Shown here in pieces: positions 46,468 to 55,599 of a stretch of 64,000 bases of DNA. The stretch spans positions 124,001 through 188,000 of the forward strand of contig NZ_FNOX01000002.1 in NCBI RefSeq assembly GCF_900107155.1, given 5' to 3'. Position 1 is the stretch's first letter, and each line of letters opens with the position of its first letter. The translations under genes and the position numbers were made by a program. This DNA comes from Pseudomonas salomonii (GTDB lineage Bacteria; Pseudomonadota; Gammaproteobacteria; Pseudomonadales; Pseudomonadaceae). The notes under the pieces were generated by a model. That model had not been told where the DNA came from. It saw nothing but the letters and a program-made list of their open reading frames with translations, and did not search any database.

Positions 46468-47992
46468 GGGCAGCCACCTGATCGCCACCAGTGGCGAGGT
46501 CGATAATTCGTTCCTGGGAAATGACGTGGCCCGAAGCCCCGCCGACTTCGGCCACTAACTGGCCTTCGCGCATGATCAGCACACGGTCGCAGGTGCCGAT
46601 GATTTCCGGCAGCTCGCTGGAGATCACCACAATGCCCACACCGGCCAGCGCCAGTTGATTGATGATGCGGTAGATCTCGGACTTGGAGCCGATGTCGACA
46701 CCACGGGTGGGTTCGTCGAGGATCAGCACATGCGGCTTGACCTCCAGCAGCCGCGCCAACAGCACCTTTTGCTGATTGCCACCGGACAGCGCGCCAACAT
46801 TGACCTTGCCCGACGCCACGCGAATCGACAGCGACCTGATCGCATCGTTAGCGCGTTGCGCCGCGTGCCCACGGTTCAGCACGCCACCGGCATGTGCATC
46901 CGGCACACAGGCGCACACGTTGATGTTGTCGGCCACGCTCATGTCCAGGAACAGGCCTTGAGCCTTGCGGTCTTCGGTGAGGTACACGACCCCTGCGCGA
47001 ATCGCATCCGCCGGGTTTCGCAGTTGGGTGACGGTCTTGCCGACCACTTCCAGGGTGCCGCAGGTGCGCGGGTCGGCACCGAAAATCAGCCGCGCCAGTT
47101 CGGTGCGCCCAGCCCCGACCAGCCCGGCAATGCCCAACACTTCACCGGCGTGCAGGTCGAAACTGCAATTGCGCACGCGTTTGCCGTCAGCCATATCGCG
47201 CACGCGCATCACCACGTTGCCGGGGTTGTACGCGGCATGTTCCTTCTTGTAGAAGCCTGACAGGTCGCGGCCGACCATCATTTTTACCAGCACCTCGGCC
47301 GACAACGCATCGCGGGTCAGTTCGCCGATGTACTGGCCGTCGCGCAGCACCGAGACCCGGTCCGACAACTCGTAGATCTCGGCCATGCGGTGGCTGATAT
47401 AGATGATCGCCAGGCCCTGGCTGCGCAGTTGTTTGATCAAGGCAAACAGGCGGTCGGTTTCACGCGATGACAGCGGCGTGGTCGGCTCGTCCATCACCAG
47501 AATGCGTGCATGGGCATGCAGGGCGCGGGCGATTTCGACCAATTGGCGCTCGGCAATCGACAGGCTGCTGACGGGCGTCGCGGGTTTGAACTCGGCGCCC
47601 AGGCGTTGCAGCACTTCGACGCAGCCTTCTTGCATGCCCTTGCGGTCGATGGTCCAGCCACGCCGCAGTTCACGGCCCAGGTAGATGTTCTCGGCCACGC
47701 TGAGGTTCGGGCACAGGCTCAGTTCCTGGTAGATCACGGCGATGCCGAGGGTCTTGGCAGTGGCGGGGTCAAAGGTGGCGACGGGCTGGCCGTCGATGCG
47801 GATTTCGCCGCCGGGGTCGGCCTGGTAAGCGCCGGAGAGGATTTTCATCAAGGTTGACTTGCCGGCACCGTTCTCACCCATCAAGGCGTGGATTTCACCG
47901 GGGTAAACCTTCAGGCCGACATTCTTGAGCACGCGCAAACCATTGAAGGTTTTGCTGATGCCCTGCATCTCAAGCAAGGGTTCAAGGCTCAT
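46460..47992 (-). CDS. Ribose-type sugar ABC transporter, ATP-binding protein
   Basis: A 510-residue tandem ABC ATPase (RbsA family). First domain: Walker [12 protein letters not shown], signature [14 protein letters not shown], Walker [13 protein letters not shown]. Second domain: a degenerate Walker A region [16 protein letters not shown] and signature [14 protein letters not shown] with Walker [12 protein letters not shown]. First gene of the operon. The ATG at 47992 has a CCAGGAG ribosome-binding site; a longer frame starting 30 codons upstream would run into the operator region. Confidence 0.94.
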   Translation of the reverse strand: MSLEPLLEMQGISKTFNGLRVLKNVGLKVYPGEIHALMGENGAGKSTLMKILSGAYQADPGGEIRIDGQPVATFDPATAKTLGIAVIYQELSLCPNLSVAENIYLGRELRRGWTIDRKGMQEGCVEVLQRLGAEFKPATPVSSLSIAERQLVEIARALHAHARILVMDEPTTPLSSRETDRLFALIKQLRSQGLAIIYISHRMAEIYELSDRVSVLRDGQYIGELTRDALSAEVLVKMMVGRDLSGFYKKEHAAYNPGNVVMRVRDMADGKRVRNCSFDLHAGEVLGIAGLVGAGRTELARLIFGADPRTCGTLEVVGKTVTQLRNPADAIRAGVVYLTEDRKAQGLFLDMSVADNINVCACVPDAHAGGVLNRGHAAQRANDAIRSLSIRVASGKVNVGALSGGNQQKVLLARLLEVKPHVLILDEPTRGVDIGSKSEIYRIINQLALAGVGIVVISSELPEIIGTCDRVLIMREGQLVAEVGGASGHVISQERIIDLATGGDQVAAHG

Positions 47993-48061
47993 GGATGAGC
48001 TCCTGGATTTATTATTTTTGTAATCGAGTGTTGCCGACTCTATGCCAGATGCATTTGCGCG

Positions 48062-48109
48062 CGCAAGCGCTTGCGTGAGCATTTTTTGGTTTGATGAAAC
48101 GTTTCATCA
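48062..48109. promoter_or_regulatory. Two LacI-type operators upstream of the sugar operon
   Basis: TGATGAAACGTTTCATCA at 48092-48109 is a perfect 18-bp palindrome with the central CG typical of LacI-family sites. CGCAAGCGCTTGCG at 48062-48075 is a second perfect palindrome. Their centres are 32 bases apart, three helical turns. They lie 70-117 bases before the ATPase start. Confidence 0.8.
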
Positions 48110-48449
48110 TGCGCAAAACGCTGAAATGCATGCCAGGCGCGTCCAGATGCAATGAATTTTAAAGCCCCCCCGGAATAAGCCTTCCGCCCTGCCCGCTCTG
48201 ACCGCCAATGCAAGCGTTGTTGTTCACATTCGGGATCCCAAGGGTGCAGACGTTCGCCACGGCGCGTTGATCTATCCGTTTGAAGGCAGAAAGTTTCCGG
48301 AGGGACGCTTTCAGCCTTTGAATCGCCATAATCTCTGCTATTGTCCAAAGACCTCATCTCCTCCTCATCGCTTCAACGCGATCTTCTGTGAGCATGCTCT
48401 GCGACACCGCCGCACCGGTGTCGGACCTGAATGTCACGGAAGCCAAGCG

Positions 48450-49781
48450 ATGGACTCAGCCTTACCCGACCCGCCGCAATCGCGCGCAGAAAAGATCGTC
48501 GAATTCAAACGCCAGAAAACCCTGCTCAAGACCGGCGCGCTGCAAGACGCCATCTTTAACAGCGCGTATTTCTCCAGCATCGCCACTGACGAAAAAGGCG
48601 TGATCCAGATCTTCAACGTCGGCGCTGAACGCATGCTCGGCTATGCCGCCGGTGACGTGGTCAACCGCATTACTCCCGCCGACATCTCCGACCCCGCCGA
48701 GTTGATCACCCGCGCCGCCGCCCTCAGCCAGGAACTCGACACGCCCATCACCCCAGGCTTCGAAGCCCTGGTATTCAAGGCCTCGCGGGGCATCGAAGAC
48801 ATCTACGAGCTGACCTATATCCGCAAGGACGGCAGTCGCCTGTCGGCGATGGTCTCGGTCACCGCCTTGCGCAATCGCCACGATACGATCATCGGCTACC
48901 TGTTGATCGGCACCGACAACACTGCGCGCAAGCAGGAAGAACTCGAGCGCCAGGGCTTTGAACGCGCGCTGGAAGAAAAGAACCTGGAGCTGGAACACGC
49001 CAACCATATGAAGTCCGAGTTCCTCGCGACCATGTCCCATGAATTGCGTACCCCGCTGAACGCGGTAATCGGCTTTTCCGAGGCGCTCAAGGACGGCCTG
49101 GTGGGCGACATGAGTGATATCCAGCGCGAATACATCGGCGATATTTTCACCAGTGGCCAGCACTTGCTGTCGCTGATCAACGACATTCTCGACCTGTCCA
49201 AAGTCGAGGCCGGGATGATGGACCTGGAACTGGAGCCGGTTGAACTCGCAGGCTTGCTGGCCAACAGTTTGTTGATCGTGCGCGAAAAAGCCGCCCTGCA
49301 ACGTATCCAACTGAAACTGGACAGCCAGGGTGACTTCGGCACCCTGGCGCTGGACGTGCGCAAGACCAAGCAGATCATCTACAACCTGCTGGCCAATGCG
49401 GTGAAGTTCAGCGCGCACGGCAGCTGCGTGACCCTGGCGGTGCGTGAGGTCAGCCGCGATCAAGTCGGGCGGATTGCCGGCGACTGGCCCGTGCACAGCT
49501 TCGCCCTGTCACCCAGTGTGCAGCAGCAGTTCCTTGAATTGAGCGTCAGCGATACCGGTATCGGCATTGCCGTGGACAACATGGGCAAACTGTTCAAGGC
49601 CTTCAGCCAGATCGACAGCAGCCTGGCGCGCAAATTCGAAGGCACTGGCCTGGGCCTGGCCATGGTCAAGCAGTTGACCGAATTGCAGGGCGGCAGCGTG
49701 GCGGTGGCCAGCCAGCCCGACCTGGGCGCACGCTTTGTGGTGTGGTTGCCACTGCATCGCGCCAGGGAGGCCAGCGAATGA
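48450..49781 (+). CDS. Cytoplasmic PAS-domain sensor histidine kinase
   Basis: A 443-residue kinase without membrane segments. A PAS domain with PAC-like region covers residues about 30-160. A coiled coil is near 160-188 (ELERQGFERALEEKNLELEH). The HisKA domain has phosphoacceptor His197 in FLATMSHELRTPLNAVIGF, and the HATPase domain shows N-box NLLANAVKFS, G1 SVSDTGIGIA and G2 GTGLGLAMVKQL. The sensed signal is unknown. It overlaps the response regulator gene by four bases. The ATG at 48450 is chosen as the first start in front of recognisable sequence; a weak CGGA precedes it. Confidence 0.9.
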   Translation: MDSALPDPPQSRAEKIVEFKRQKTLLKTGALQDAIFNSAYFSSIATDEKGVIQIFNVGAERMLGYAAGDVVNRITPADISDPAELITRAAALSQELDTPITPGFEALVFKASRGIEDIYELTYIRKDGSRLSAMVSVTALRNRHDTIIGYLLIGTDNTARKQEELERQGFERALEEKNLELEHANHMKSEFLATMSHELRTPLNAVIGFSEALKDGLVGDMSDIQREYIGDIFTSGQHLLSLINDILDLSKVEAGMMDLELEPVELAGLLANSLLIVREKAALQRIQLKLDSQGDFGTLALDVRKTKQIIYNLLANAVKFSAHGSCVTLAVREVSRDQVGRIAGDWPVHSFALSPSVQQQFLELSVSDTGIGIAVDNMGKLFKAFSQIDSSLARKFEGTGLGLAMVKQLTELQGGSVAVASQPDLGARFVVWLPLHRAREASE

Positions 49782-50161
49782 CCGACATCCTGATCGTCGA
49801 AGACAACGAGGCGAACATGCGCCTGGCGCGCCTGTTACTGGTCAATGCCGGGTACAACGTGCTGTGGGCCGCCGACGCCGAAACCGGCCTGACCCTGGCC
49901 CGCGAACAGCAACCGGCGCTGATCCTGATGGATATCCAATTGCCCTGCATGGACGGCCTGGCGGCAACGCGCTTGCTCAAACAAGACCCCCACACCGCGC
50001 ACATCCCGGTGATCGCCCTGACCGCCATGGCCATGAAGGAAGACTGCGAAAAAACCCGCCAGGCCGGCTGCGACGCGTATGTCAGCAAGCCCCTGAGCTA
50101 CAAAGAGCTGTACCGCGTGATCGCCACCCTGCTGCCCCCACACACCACACCCTCTGCATGA
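49778..50161 (+). CDS. Single-domain response regulator
   Basis: A 127-residue stand-alone receiver. Acidic pocket ILIVEDNE, phospho-acceptor Asp52 in ILMDIQLPCMDG, conserved Thr/Ala in ALTAMAM and Lys in VSKPLSYKEL. No output domain, so it is probably a phospho-shuttle or acts by protein contact, comparable to DivK-type regulators. It is coupled to the kinase gene (ATGA) and lies nine bases before the receiver-EAL gene. Confidence 0.93.
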   Translation: MTDILIVEDNEANMRLARLLLVNAGYNVLWAADAETGLTLAREQQPALILMDIQLPCMDGLAATRLLKQDPHTAHIPVIALTAMAMKEDCEKTRQAGCDAYVSKPLSYKELYRVIATLLPPHTTPSA

Positions 50162-50170
50162 GTCCTCTCC

Positions 50171-51421
50171 ATGGCCAGCTCACCCGCAACGCTGTTGATC
50201 GTTGATGACGAACCCCAGGTTCGCAAGCTGCTGGAAACCCTGCTGCAACATGAGGGCTACCAGACCCTGACCGCCAGCAGCGGCGAAGAAGCCTTGCAAT
50301 TGGTGGCGCAGCAACCGCCCGACCTGATCCTGCTGGACATCATGATGCCAGGCATGGATGGCTATGAAGTCGCCAGCCAACTCAAGGGCAATGCCGCCAC
50401 CGCGAATATCCCGATCATCATGCTCACGGCGCTCAGCGAGTCCGAGGCGCGGATCAGCGGCTTGGAAACCGGCGCCGAAGAATTCCTCAGCAAGCCGGTG
50501 GAGCATATCGAGTTATGGCTGCGGGTGCGCAACCTGCTGCGGCTCAAGGCCCATGGCGATCAATTGAAAACCCATAGCCTGATGCTCGAACAGCAACTGC
50601 AGAATCAACCCCGCGAAACCGTGCATGACCTGGCCCGTGAGGCGCTGGAAAACGACCTGTGTCTGGCGGTGGAGCGCAGCGATTTCACCCTGCATTACCA
50701 ACCCAAGGTCGAGCTGGCCAGTGGTGCCGTGTGTGCCCTTGAAGCCCTGCTGCGCTGGGACCGCCCCGGCCATGGCGCGGTGTCGCCGGCGGTGTTTGTG
50801 CCGTTGCTGGAAACCCTGGGCCTGATCGTGCCCGTCGGCCGCTGGGTCATCGACAACGTGTGCCGCCAGATCGCCGCGTGGCAACGCAGCGATATTGGTG
50901 CGGTGGAGGTCTCGGTGAACGTCTCCGGGCATCAATTGATTGAAGGCGACCTGATTGCCGATATCGCCAGCAGCCTGAAAAATACCGGCGTTGAAGCCCA
51001 TTGGCTGGAAGTGGAACTGACCGAAAGCTCACTGATGGAAAACACCCAGCACACCATCGCCAGCCTGCAACGCCTGCGCGCGATGGGCGTGAAAATCTCC
51101 ATCGACGATTTCGGCACCGGCTATTCCAGCCTGGCCTACCTGCGGCGCTTCCCGATCGACACGCTGAAAATCGACATTGCGTTTATCCGCGAAGTCACCA
51201 GCAACCCGCAGGACGCAGCCATTACCCGCACCATCATTGAACTGGCCCACAGCCTGGAATTGCGTGTGGTGGCCGAAGGCGTCGAATCCCAGGCGCAGTT
51301 GGCGTTTCTGAAGGCGGCCGGCTGCGATCAGATCCAGGGCTACTTGTTCAGCCGGCCGTTGCCGATGCAAGAGCTTGAGCGTTTGCTCCTGGAAAAACGC
51401 AGCCTGGGACGAGGCTGGTGA
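50171..51421 (+). CDS. Response regulator with EAL c-di-GMP phosphodiesterase domain
   Basis: A 416-residue two-domain protein. The receiver occupies residues 1-120 with Asp56 in LILLDIMMPGMDG. The EAL domain covers about 160-410, with EAL itself at 191-193 (CALEALLRW), Asn250, ELTES, DDFGTGYSSL, the KID lysine and EGVE. All metal and catalytic residues are present, so hydrolysis of c-di-GMP to pGpG is expected. With the kinase and receiver upstream it forms a PAS-to-c-di-GMP signalling cassette. Confidence 0.94.
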   Translation: MASSPATLLIVDDEPQVRKLLETLLQHEGYQTLTASSGEEALQLVAQQPPDLILLDIMMPGMDGYEVASQLKGNAATANIPIIMLTALSESEARISGLETGAEEFLSKPVEHIELWLRVRNLLRLKAHGDQLKTHSLMLEQQLQNQPRETVHDLAREALENDLCLAVERSDFTLHYQPKVELASGAVCALEALLRWDRPGHGAVSPAVFVPLLETLGLIVPVGRWVIDNVCRQIAAWQRSDIGAVEVSVNVSGHQLIEGDLIADIASSLKNTGVEAHWLEVELTESSLMENTQHTIASLQRLRAMGVKISIDDFGTGYSSLAYLRRFPIDTLKIDIAFIREVTSNPQDAAITRTIIELAHSLELRVVAEGVESQAQLAFLKAAGCDQIQGYLFSRPLPMQELERLLLEKRSLGRGW

Positions 51422-51500
51422 TGCCGTTGTGGCGAGGCTCGACGGCGTGCCTGAGCTGTTCAGGTCCCTGGGTTCGTGAGCCACACCACAATTGAAAATA

Positions 51501-51587
51501 TGGGAGCGGGCTTGCTCACGAAAGCGGAGTGTCAGCCAATACATCCTTCACTGATACACCGCTTTGGCGAGCAAGCCCGCTCCCACA
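51501..51587. repeat. REPIN (inverted pair of REPs)
   Basis: TGGGAGCGGGCTTGCTCACG at the left faces its complement at the right, 87 bases in all; same type as 36459-36548. It separates two converging genes. Confidence 0.85.
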
Positions 51588-51609
51588 AGGTGTGTGTGTA
51601 TCTGGGAAT

Positions 51610-52608
51610 CTAAGGGTCCAGCACCCCGCCGCTGTAGCTGTCCGACAACCGCGTCCCGGTAAATTTGGCCGCCACCGAACCCTGGGCCACCAGGCGTTCG
51701 CGGTGGCCTGTCACCATCCGCCCGGTTTGTGCCGCGCGTAAAATCACTTCCGAAGACGGGTCGCCAGGGCGGCCGATGATGCGCGCGAAACGCTCGCCCT
51801 CCTCAACCGGGTCACCCAGTTTTTTTTCAAACACCAGCACGCCGGCGCAGGGCGCCAGGACGGTTTCCATGCAGCCCATGTCCACCACCTCGCCCTGCCA
51901 TTCGCTGATCGTGGCGACTTCATCAATTACGCCATTGATGCACAGCCACGCCCACAGCCCATCGGCATCTTGTTGCGCGAGCGCGTCGCTGACATCGGCT
52001 TGCCCGCGCAATTCGACAGTCGCGGCCAAGCGCGGCGCGCCATGGTTGATGATGGTTTCTTCAAAAGAGCCGTCACCGCCTTCATCCCACACAATCACCA
52101 CCTCGGCCTGTAATGCGGCCGCCAGTGCCAGACCGTGGTCGGGCCAGAAACTGCGATGAATGTAGAGGTACGGCAGGGCCTCATCGTCGGTGTGCAGGTC
52201 CAGCACCAGGTCGGCGTCGGCCGCCAACTGCACCAGACTTTTTTGCCATTGCGCCAGGTTGCTCGCCGGGCGTTCCATGGACAGGGAATGATCGAAGGCG
52301 CGGTTAAAGTTTTGCCCGGTGGCTTCATGGAAACGCCCGAGCAATTTGCCCTGGCGAAACTGGCCAATGCCAAACGGGTTGGCCTGGGGCACTACGGTCA
52401 CGCTGCCGCGCAGACGGCCCTGGGCCTGGCACGCCTGCAAGCGCGGCAGCAGATGATGCAGCACCAGCATTCCGGCGATTTCATCGGCGTGTACGCCAGC
52501 CTGCAGGTGCACCTTGGGGCCACTGCCGTCGCCTTCAAAGCGCCAGGCGCCGATGTGCAGCGTGTTGCCGGCATCGCCTGGCACCTGCCACGAAAGGTCT
52601 TTTGCCAT
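51610..52608 (-). CDS. Aspartoacylase/succinylglutamate desuccinylase-like hydrolase
   Basis: A 332-residue zinc carboxypeptidase-fold enzyme of the M14/AstE-AspA superfamily. The zinc motif is AGVHADEIAG (His and Glu), the third ligand is likely His in VLDLHTDDEALPY, and the C-terminal beta domain is lipoyl-like (CAGVLVFEKKLGDPVEEGE). Such enzymes cleave N-acyl or amide bonds of amino acids. The start at 52608 follows GAGGAGGG; the upstream ATG lies within that site. It is divergent from a TetR regulator and shares its palindromic operator, so it probably acts with the ABC-aminotransferase operon. Confidence 0.85.
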   Translation of the reverse strand: MAKDLSWQVPGDAGNTLHIGAWRFEGDGSGPKVHLQAGVHADEIAGMLVLHHLLPRLQACQAQGRLRGSVTVVPQANPFGIGQFRQGKLLGRFHEATGQNFNRAFDHSLSMERPASNLAQWQKSLVQLAADADLVLDLHTDDEALPYLYIHRSFWPDHGLALAAALQAEVVIVWDEGGDGSFEETIINHGAPRLAATVELRGQADVSDALAQQDADGLWAWLCINGVIDEVATISEWQGEVVDMGCMETVLAPCAGVLVFEKKLGDPVEEGERFARIIGRPGDPSSEVILRAAQTGRMVTGHRERLVAQGSVAAKFTGTRLSDSYSGGVLDP

Positions 52609-52642
52609 GCCTTGCCCTCCTCTGATCATTTAATCGCTAGAG

Positions 52643-52660
52643 ATTGAACACACGTTCAAT
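52643..52660. promoter_or_regulatory. TetR operator between hydrolase and regulator genes
   Basis: ATTGAACACACGTTCAAT has perfect 7-bp arms around ACAC. It lies 35 bases before the hydrolase start and 39 before the regulator start. A closely similar palindrome is upstream of the fusion gene at 58551. Confidence 0.75.
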
Positions 52661-52698
52661 TAACCTGAGCACTCCGGTCTTACATCAAAGGCATTCCC

Positions 52699-53334
52699 GT
52701 GACTGTCGAGCCTCCCAAACTGCGCCGCGCCGACCCCGATGAACGCCGTGACCTATTGGTCGCCGCGACCCTCACCTGCCTGGCCCGCGACGGCCACGCC
52801 GGGATTTCGGTGCGGCGCATCGCCGCCCAAGCCGGGGTGTCGGTGGGCTTGCTCAACCACCATTTCGGCAGCATCGACGCGTTGATCGCCGAGACCTACC
52901 ACAAGCTCGCCAATGAGCTGACCAGCGCGTTATGGGCGCAAGTCGAGCTGGCCGAAGGCGCCGCCGCGCGTCTGGACGCGTTTCTGCGCGCGTCGTTTTC
53001 ACCACGGGTGATGGACCCCGACCTGCTCGGCGTGTGGGTGGTGTTCTGGAGCCTGATCCGCCACTCGCCCCACGTAAACCAGTCCCACGAAAACAGCTAC
53101 CGCGCCTACCTGGCGCTGATCCAGCAACTGCTGGACGACCTGGCCCGCAGCGAAAACCTCAAGATCGACGACAGCCACCTGGCCGCCATCGGCCTATCGG
53201 CGATGCTCGACGGGCTTTGGCTCGAGGGGTGTCTGAACCCCGGCACTTTCAGCCCCGCCAACGGGCTGCACATTTGTCGCTGCTGGGTACAGGGGTTGCG
53301 TCACGGCGCATTCGGCGCCGACCACGTCCTGTGA
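52699..53334 (+). CDS. TetR family regulator (BetI-like)
   Basis: A 211-residue repressor. The N-terminal helix-turn-helix reads ISVRRIAAQAGVSVGLLNHHF, shown here as RIAAQAGVSVGLLNHHFG at residues about 38-55. The C-terminal ligand domain resembles BetI in VVFWSLIRHSPHVNQSH. Start is GTG. The protein probably binds the TGAAC/GTTCA palindromes at 52643 and 58551 and controls both flanking units. Its 3' end overlaps the convergent EamA gene by 141 bases. Confidence 0.88.
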   Translation: MTVEPPKLRRADPDERRDLLVAATLTCLARDGHAGISVRRIAAQAGVSVGLLNHHFGSIDALIAETYHKLANELTSALWAQVELAEGAAARLDAFLRASFSPRVMDPDLLGVWVVFWSLIRHSPHVNQSHENSYRAYLALIQQLLDDLARSENLKIDDSHLAAIGLSAMLDGLWLEGCLNPGTFSPANGLHICRCWVQGLRHGAFGADHVL

Positions 53335-54192
53335 TTCCGGGTAGCGGGCGCTGAGCATGGCCAGGGTGCCGCTGACCGCGATCAACACCGCGCCGATGAT
53401 CAGCGACACATCCATCGACGTGCCCCAGATCAGGCTCGAGAGCAAAAACGCCCAAATCAACCCGGTGTATTCGAACGGCGCCAGCAAGGTCGCCGTGGCC
53501 CGGCGGAAACTCGCAAACAACAGGAACTGACCTATGCCGCCGACCAGACCTGCGGCCAGCATCCCCAGCCAGGCCGGGGTCGGCGCCGGGGTGTGGGTCC
53601 AGGGCAAGGTCACCGCCATGCACATCACGAATACCACGTTGGTGATCAGCATCTGCTCCAGCACCGAGGTAGCCGGGTCGACCTGGCGCAGCTGGATATA
53701 GGTGAACGCCCAGCACAAGGCGGCGGCCAACGTCAGCATGATGGGCAGCGGATCGACCATGTTGTTCGGGCGACAAGCGATTACCACGCCGACAAAGCCG
53801 ATGATCAGCGCCACCCATTGCCCACGACTGGCACGCTCCTTGAGGATCAGCGCAGCCAGCAGCGTGACCATGATCGGTGCGGAGAAATACAAGGTGGTCA
53901 TTTCCGCCAGGGTCAAGTCCTTGGCGGCGGTGTAATACAGCAACCACGCCAGCAGCGAGAGCAGCCCGCGAATGATCAGCCGCTTGCGGCTCACCGAGGT
54001 CCATGCCCTGCGCAACAGGCCCATGCGGCCGGCGATCACACAGGCGCCGACCACCACCAGGCTGCGCCAGAACAGAATGCTGAACACCGAGTAATCGGCC
54101 ACCAGCCATTTGATCGCCGCGTCCTGCAACGCCAGGAACGCGTAGGCCAGTGAGCACAGGGCAATTCCCTGCAGCGCGCGGTCCTGTTTCAT
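53194..54192 (-). CDS. EamA/DMT family transporter
   Basis: A 332-residue inner-membrane protein with ten predicted helices in two EamA halves (first near ALCSLAYAFLALQDAAIKWL, second near LPIMLTLAAALCWAFTYIQL). A hydrophilic tail of about 45 residues has no obvious motif and is encoded entirely antisense to the end of the TetR gene. The ATG at 54192 overlaps the permease stop (ATGA), so it is part of the ABC operon. An exporter in an uptake operon suggests product overflow or exchange. Confidence 0.87.
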   Translation of the reverse strand: MKQDRALQGIALCSLAYAFLALQDAAIKWLVADYSVFSILFWRSLVVVGACVIAGRMGLLRRAWTSVSRKRLIIRGLLSLLAWLLYYTAAKDLTLAEMTTLYFSAPIMVTLLAALILKERASRGQWVALIIGFVGVVIACRPNNMVDPLPIMLTLAAALCWAFTYIQLRQVDPATSVLEQMLITNVVFVMCMAVTLPWTHTPAPTPAWLGMLAAGLVGGIGQFLLFASFRRATATLLAPFEYTGLIWAFLLSSLIWGTSMDVSLIIGAVLIAVSGTLAMLSARYPESQDVVGAECAVTQPLYPAATNVQPVGGAESAGVQTPLEPKPVEHRR

Positions 54193-54887
54193 CCCGCCGA
54201 CCTGCGCAACGGCGTGCCGCGCCGTTCGGCGATGGCGTAGACGCCCTCGATCAGGAAGGTCAGGCACAGGTAAACACTGGCCACCAGCAGCAAGGGTTGA
54301 TAGATCTGCAAGGTCTGTGCACGCACCACGTTAGCCGCGCCCAGCAGGTCGACCACGGCGATGGTCGACGCCAGCGCGGTGGATTTGAGCAGCATCACCG
54401 TCTCACCGGCCAGGGTCGGCAACAGCAGGCGCATCGCCCGTGGCAAGCGCACCCGCAGCAGCTCTTGACGCGGGGTCATGCCGAACGCCGCAGCGGCTTC
54501 CATTTCGCCCTTGGGCACCGCCAGCAGGCCTCCGCGAATCACTTCACCGACATAGGCGCCCACCGACAGCACCAGGGCAAACACAATGTACCAGTAGCCG
54601 TCACGCAGGAACGGCCACACAAAGCTGCCCCGAATCATCGGGAACTGGGCGAACAGGCTGCCCAGGCCGTAGTAGAAAATGTAGATCTGGATCAGCAGCG
54701 GCGTACCGCGCAGCACACTGGTGTAGGCCAGCGCACTGCGCGCCAGCCACTTACGGCGTGACAACCGCGCCAGCGCCACCAGCACCGCCAGGGCAAAACC
54801 CAGCACCGCGCTGATCAACAGCAACGACAAGGTGGTCTGCAAGCCCTTGGCGATCAGCCCCGCGTAGTAACTTATCCACTCAGGCAT
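54189..54887 (-). CDS. Polar amino acid ABC transporter permease (HisM-type)
   Basis: A 232-residue inner-membrane permease with five or six helices, the first LQTTLSLLLISAVLGFALA, TSVLRGTPLLIQIYIFYYGL and the EAA loop GEMEAAAAFGMTPRQELLRV. The start at 54887 has GAGG six bases before it. It pairs with the preceding permease as the heteromeric channel. Confidence 0.92.
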   Translation of the reverse strand: MPEWISYYAGLIAKGLQTTLSLLLISAVLGFALAVLVALARLSRRKWLARSALAYTSVLRGTPLLIQIYIFYYGLGSLFAQFPMIRGSFVWPFLRDGYWYIVFALVLSVGAYVGEVIRGGLLAVPKGEMEAAAAFGMTPRQELLRVRLPRAMRLLLPTLAGETVMLLKSTALASTIAVVDLLGAANVVRAQTLQIYQPLLLVASVYLCLTFLIEGVYAIAERRGTPLRRSAG

Positions 54888-54894
54888 GCGCGCC

Positions 54895-55599
54895 TCACTC
54901 GACAACCGGCATCCAGCGACGAATACGTCGCTCCAGGCGCCCGGACAGGTAGTTGGAAGCCAGCGTCACCAGGTAATACAAGGCGGCGGCCGTGAGGTAG
55001 AACAGCAAATAATGACGTGTGGAACCCGCCGCCTGCTTGGCGGTGTACAACAGCTCGTTGGTGCCGACCACGCTGATCAAGGCGCTGTCCTTGATCAGGT
55101 TGATCCACAGGTTGGACATGCCCGCCAACGCGTACGGCGCCATGATCGGCAAGGTCACCCGGCGAAACAGGCCAACGCCGCTCAAGCCAAAGGCTCGCGC
55201 CGCTTCTATCTGGCCGTGGGGAATCGCCAGGATCGCCGCGCGGAAAATCTCCGACGCATAGGCGCCCTGCACCAGCCCCAATACCAGGATCGCCACCAAC
55301 GGCCCGCTGATGTTGACCTGGGCAAACCCCAGCCACAGCATCAAGGCATTTAGGCCCATGGAGCCTGCGTAATACAGCAGCAGGATCAGCAGCAGTTCCG
55401 GCACCGCGCGAAACACCGTGGTGTAACCGCGCATCAACAGCGCAATCGGGCGCGGCGCACTGAGCTTGGCGCAGGCCACCACCAGGCCGATCAGCAAGCC
55501 CACGGCAAATGCGCCGACGGAGATTTGCAGGGTCATCCATAACCCTTTGAGCAGTGCGTTGCCCCATCCTTGGTCACCAAAGCTGAGGAGATCGAGCAT
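54895..55599 (-). CDS. Polar amino acid ABC transporter permease (HisQ-type)
   Basis: A 234-residue permease with the same fold: GLWMTLQISVGAFAVGLLIG, FRAVPELLLILLLYY and EAA loop GQIEAARAFGLSGVGLFRRV. Its ATG shares one base with the stop of the binding protein gene. Basic amino acid or opine transporters commonly have this two-permease plan. Confidence 0.92.
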   Translation of the reverse strand: MLDLLSFGDQGWGNALLKGLWMTLQISVGAFAVGLLIGLVVACAKLSAPRPIALLMRGYTTVFRAVPELLLILLLYYAGSMGLNALMLWLGFAQVNISGPLVAILVLGLVQGAYASEIFRAAILAIPHGQIEAARAFGLSGVGLFRRVTLPIMAPYALAGMSNLWINLIKDSALISVVGTNELLYTAKQAAGSTRHYLLFYLTAAALYYLVTLASNYLSGRLERRIRRWMPVVE

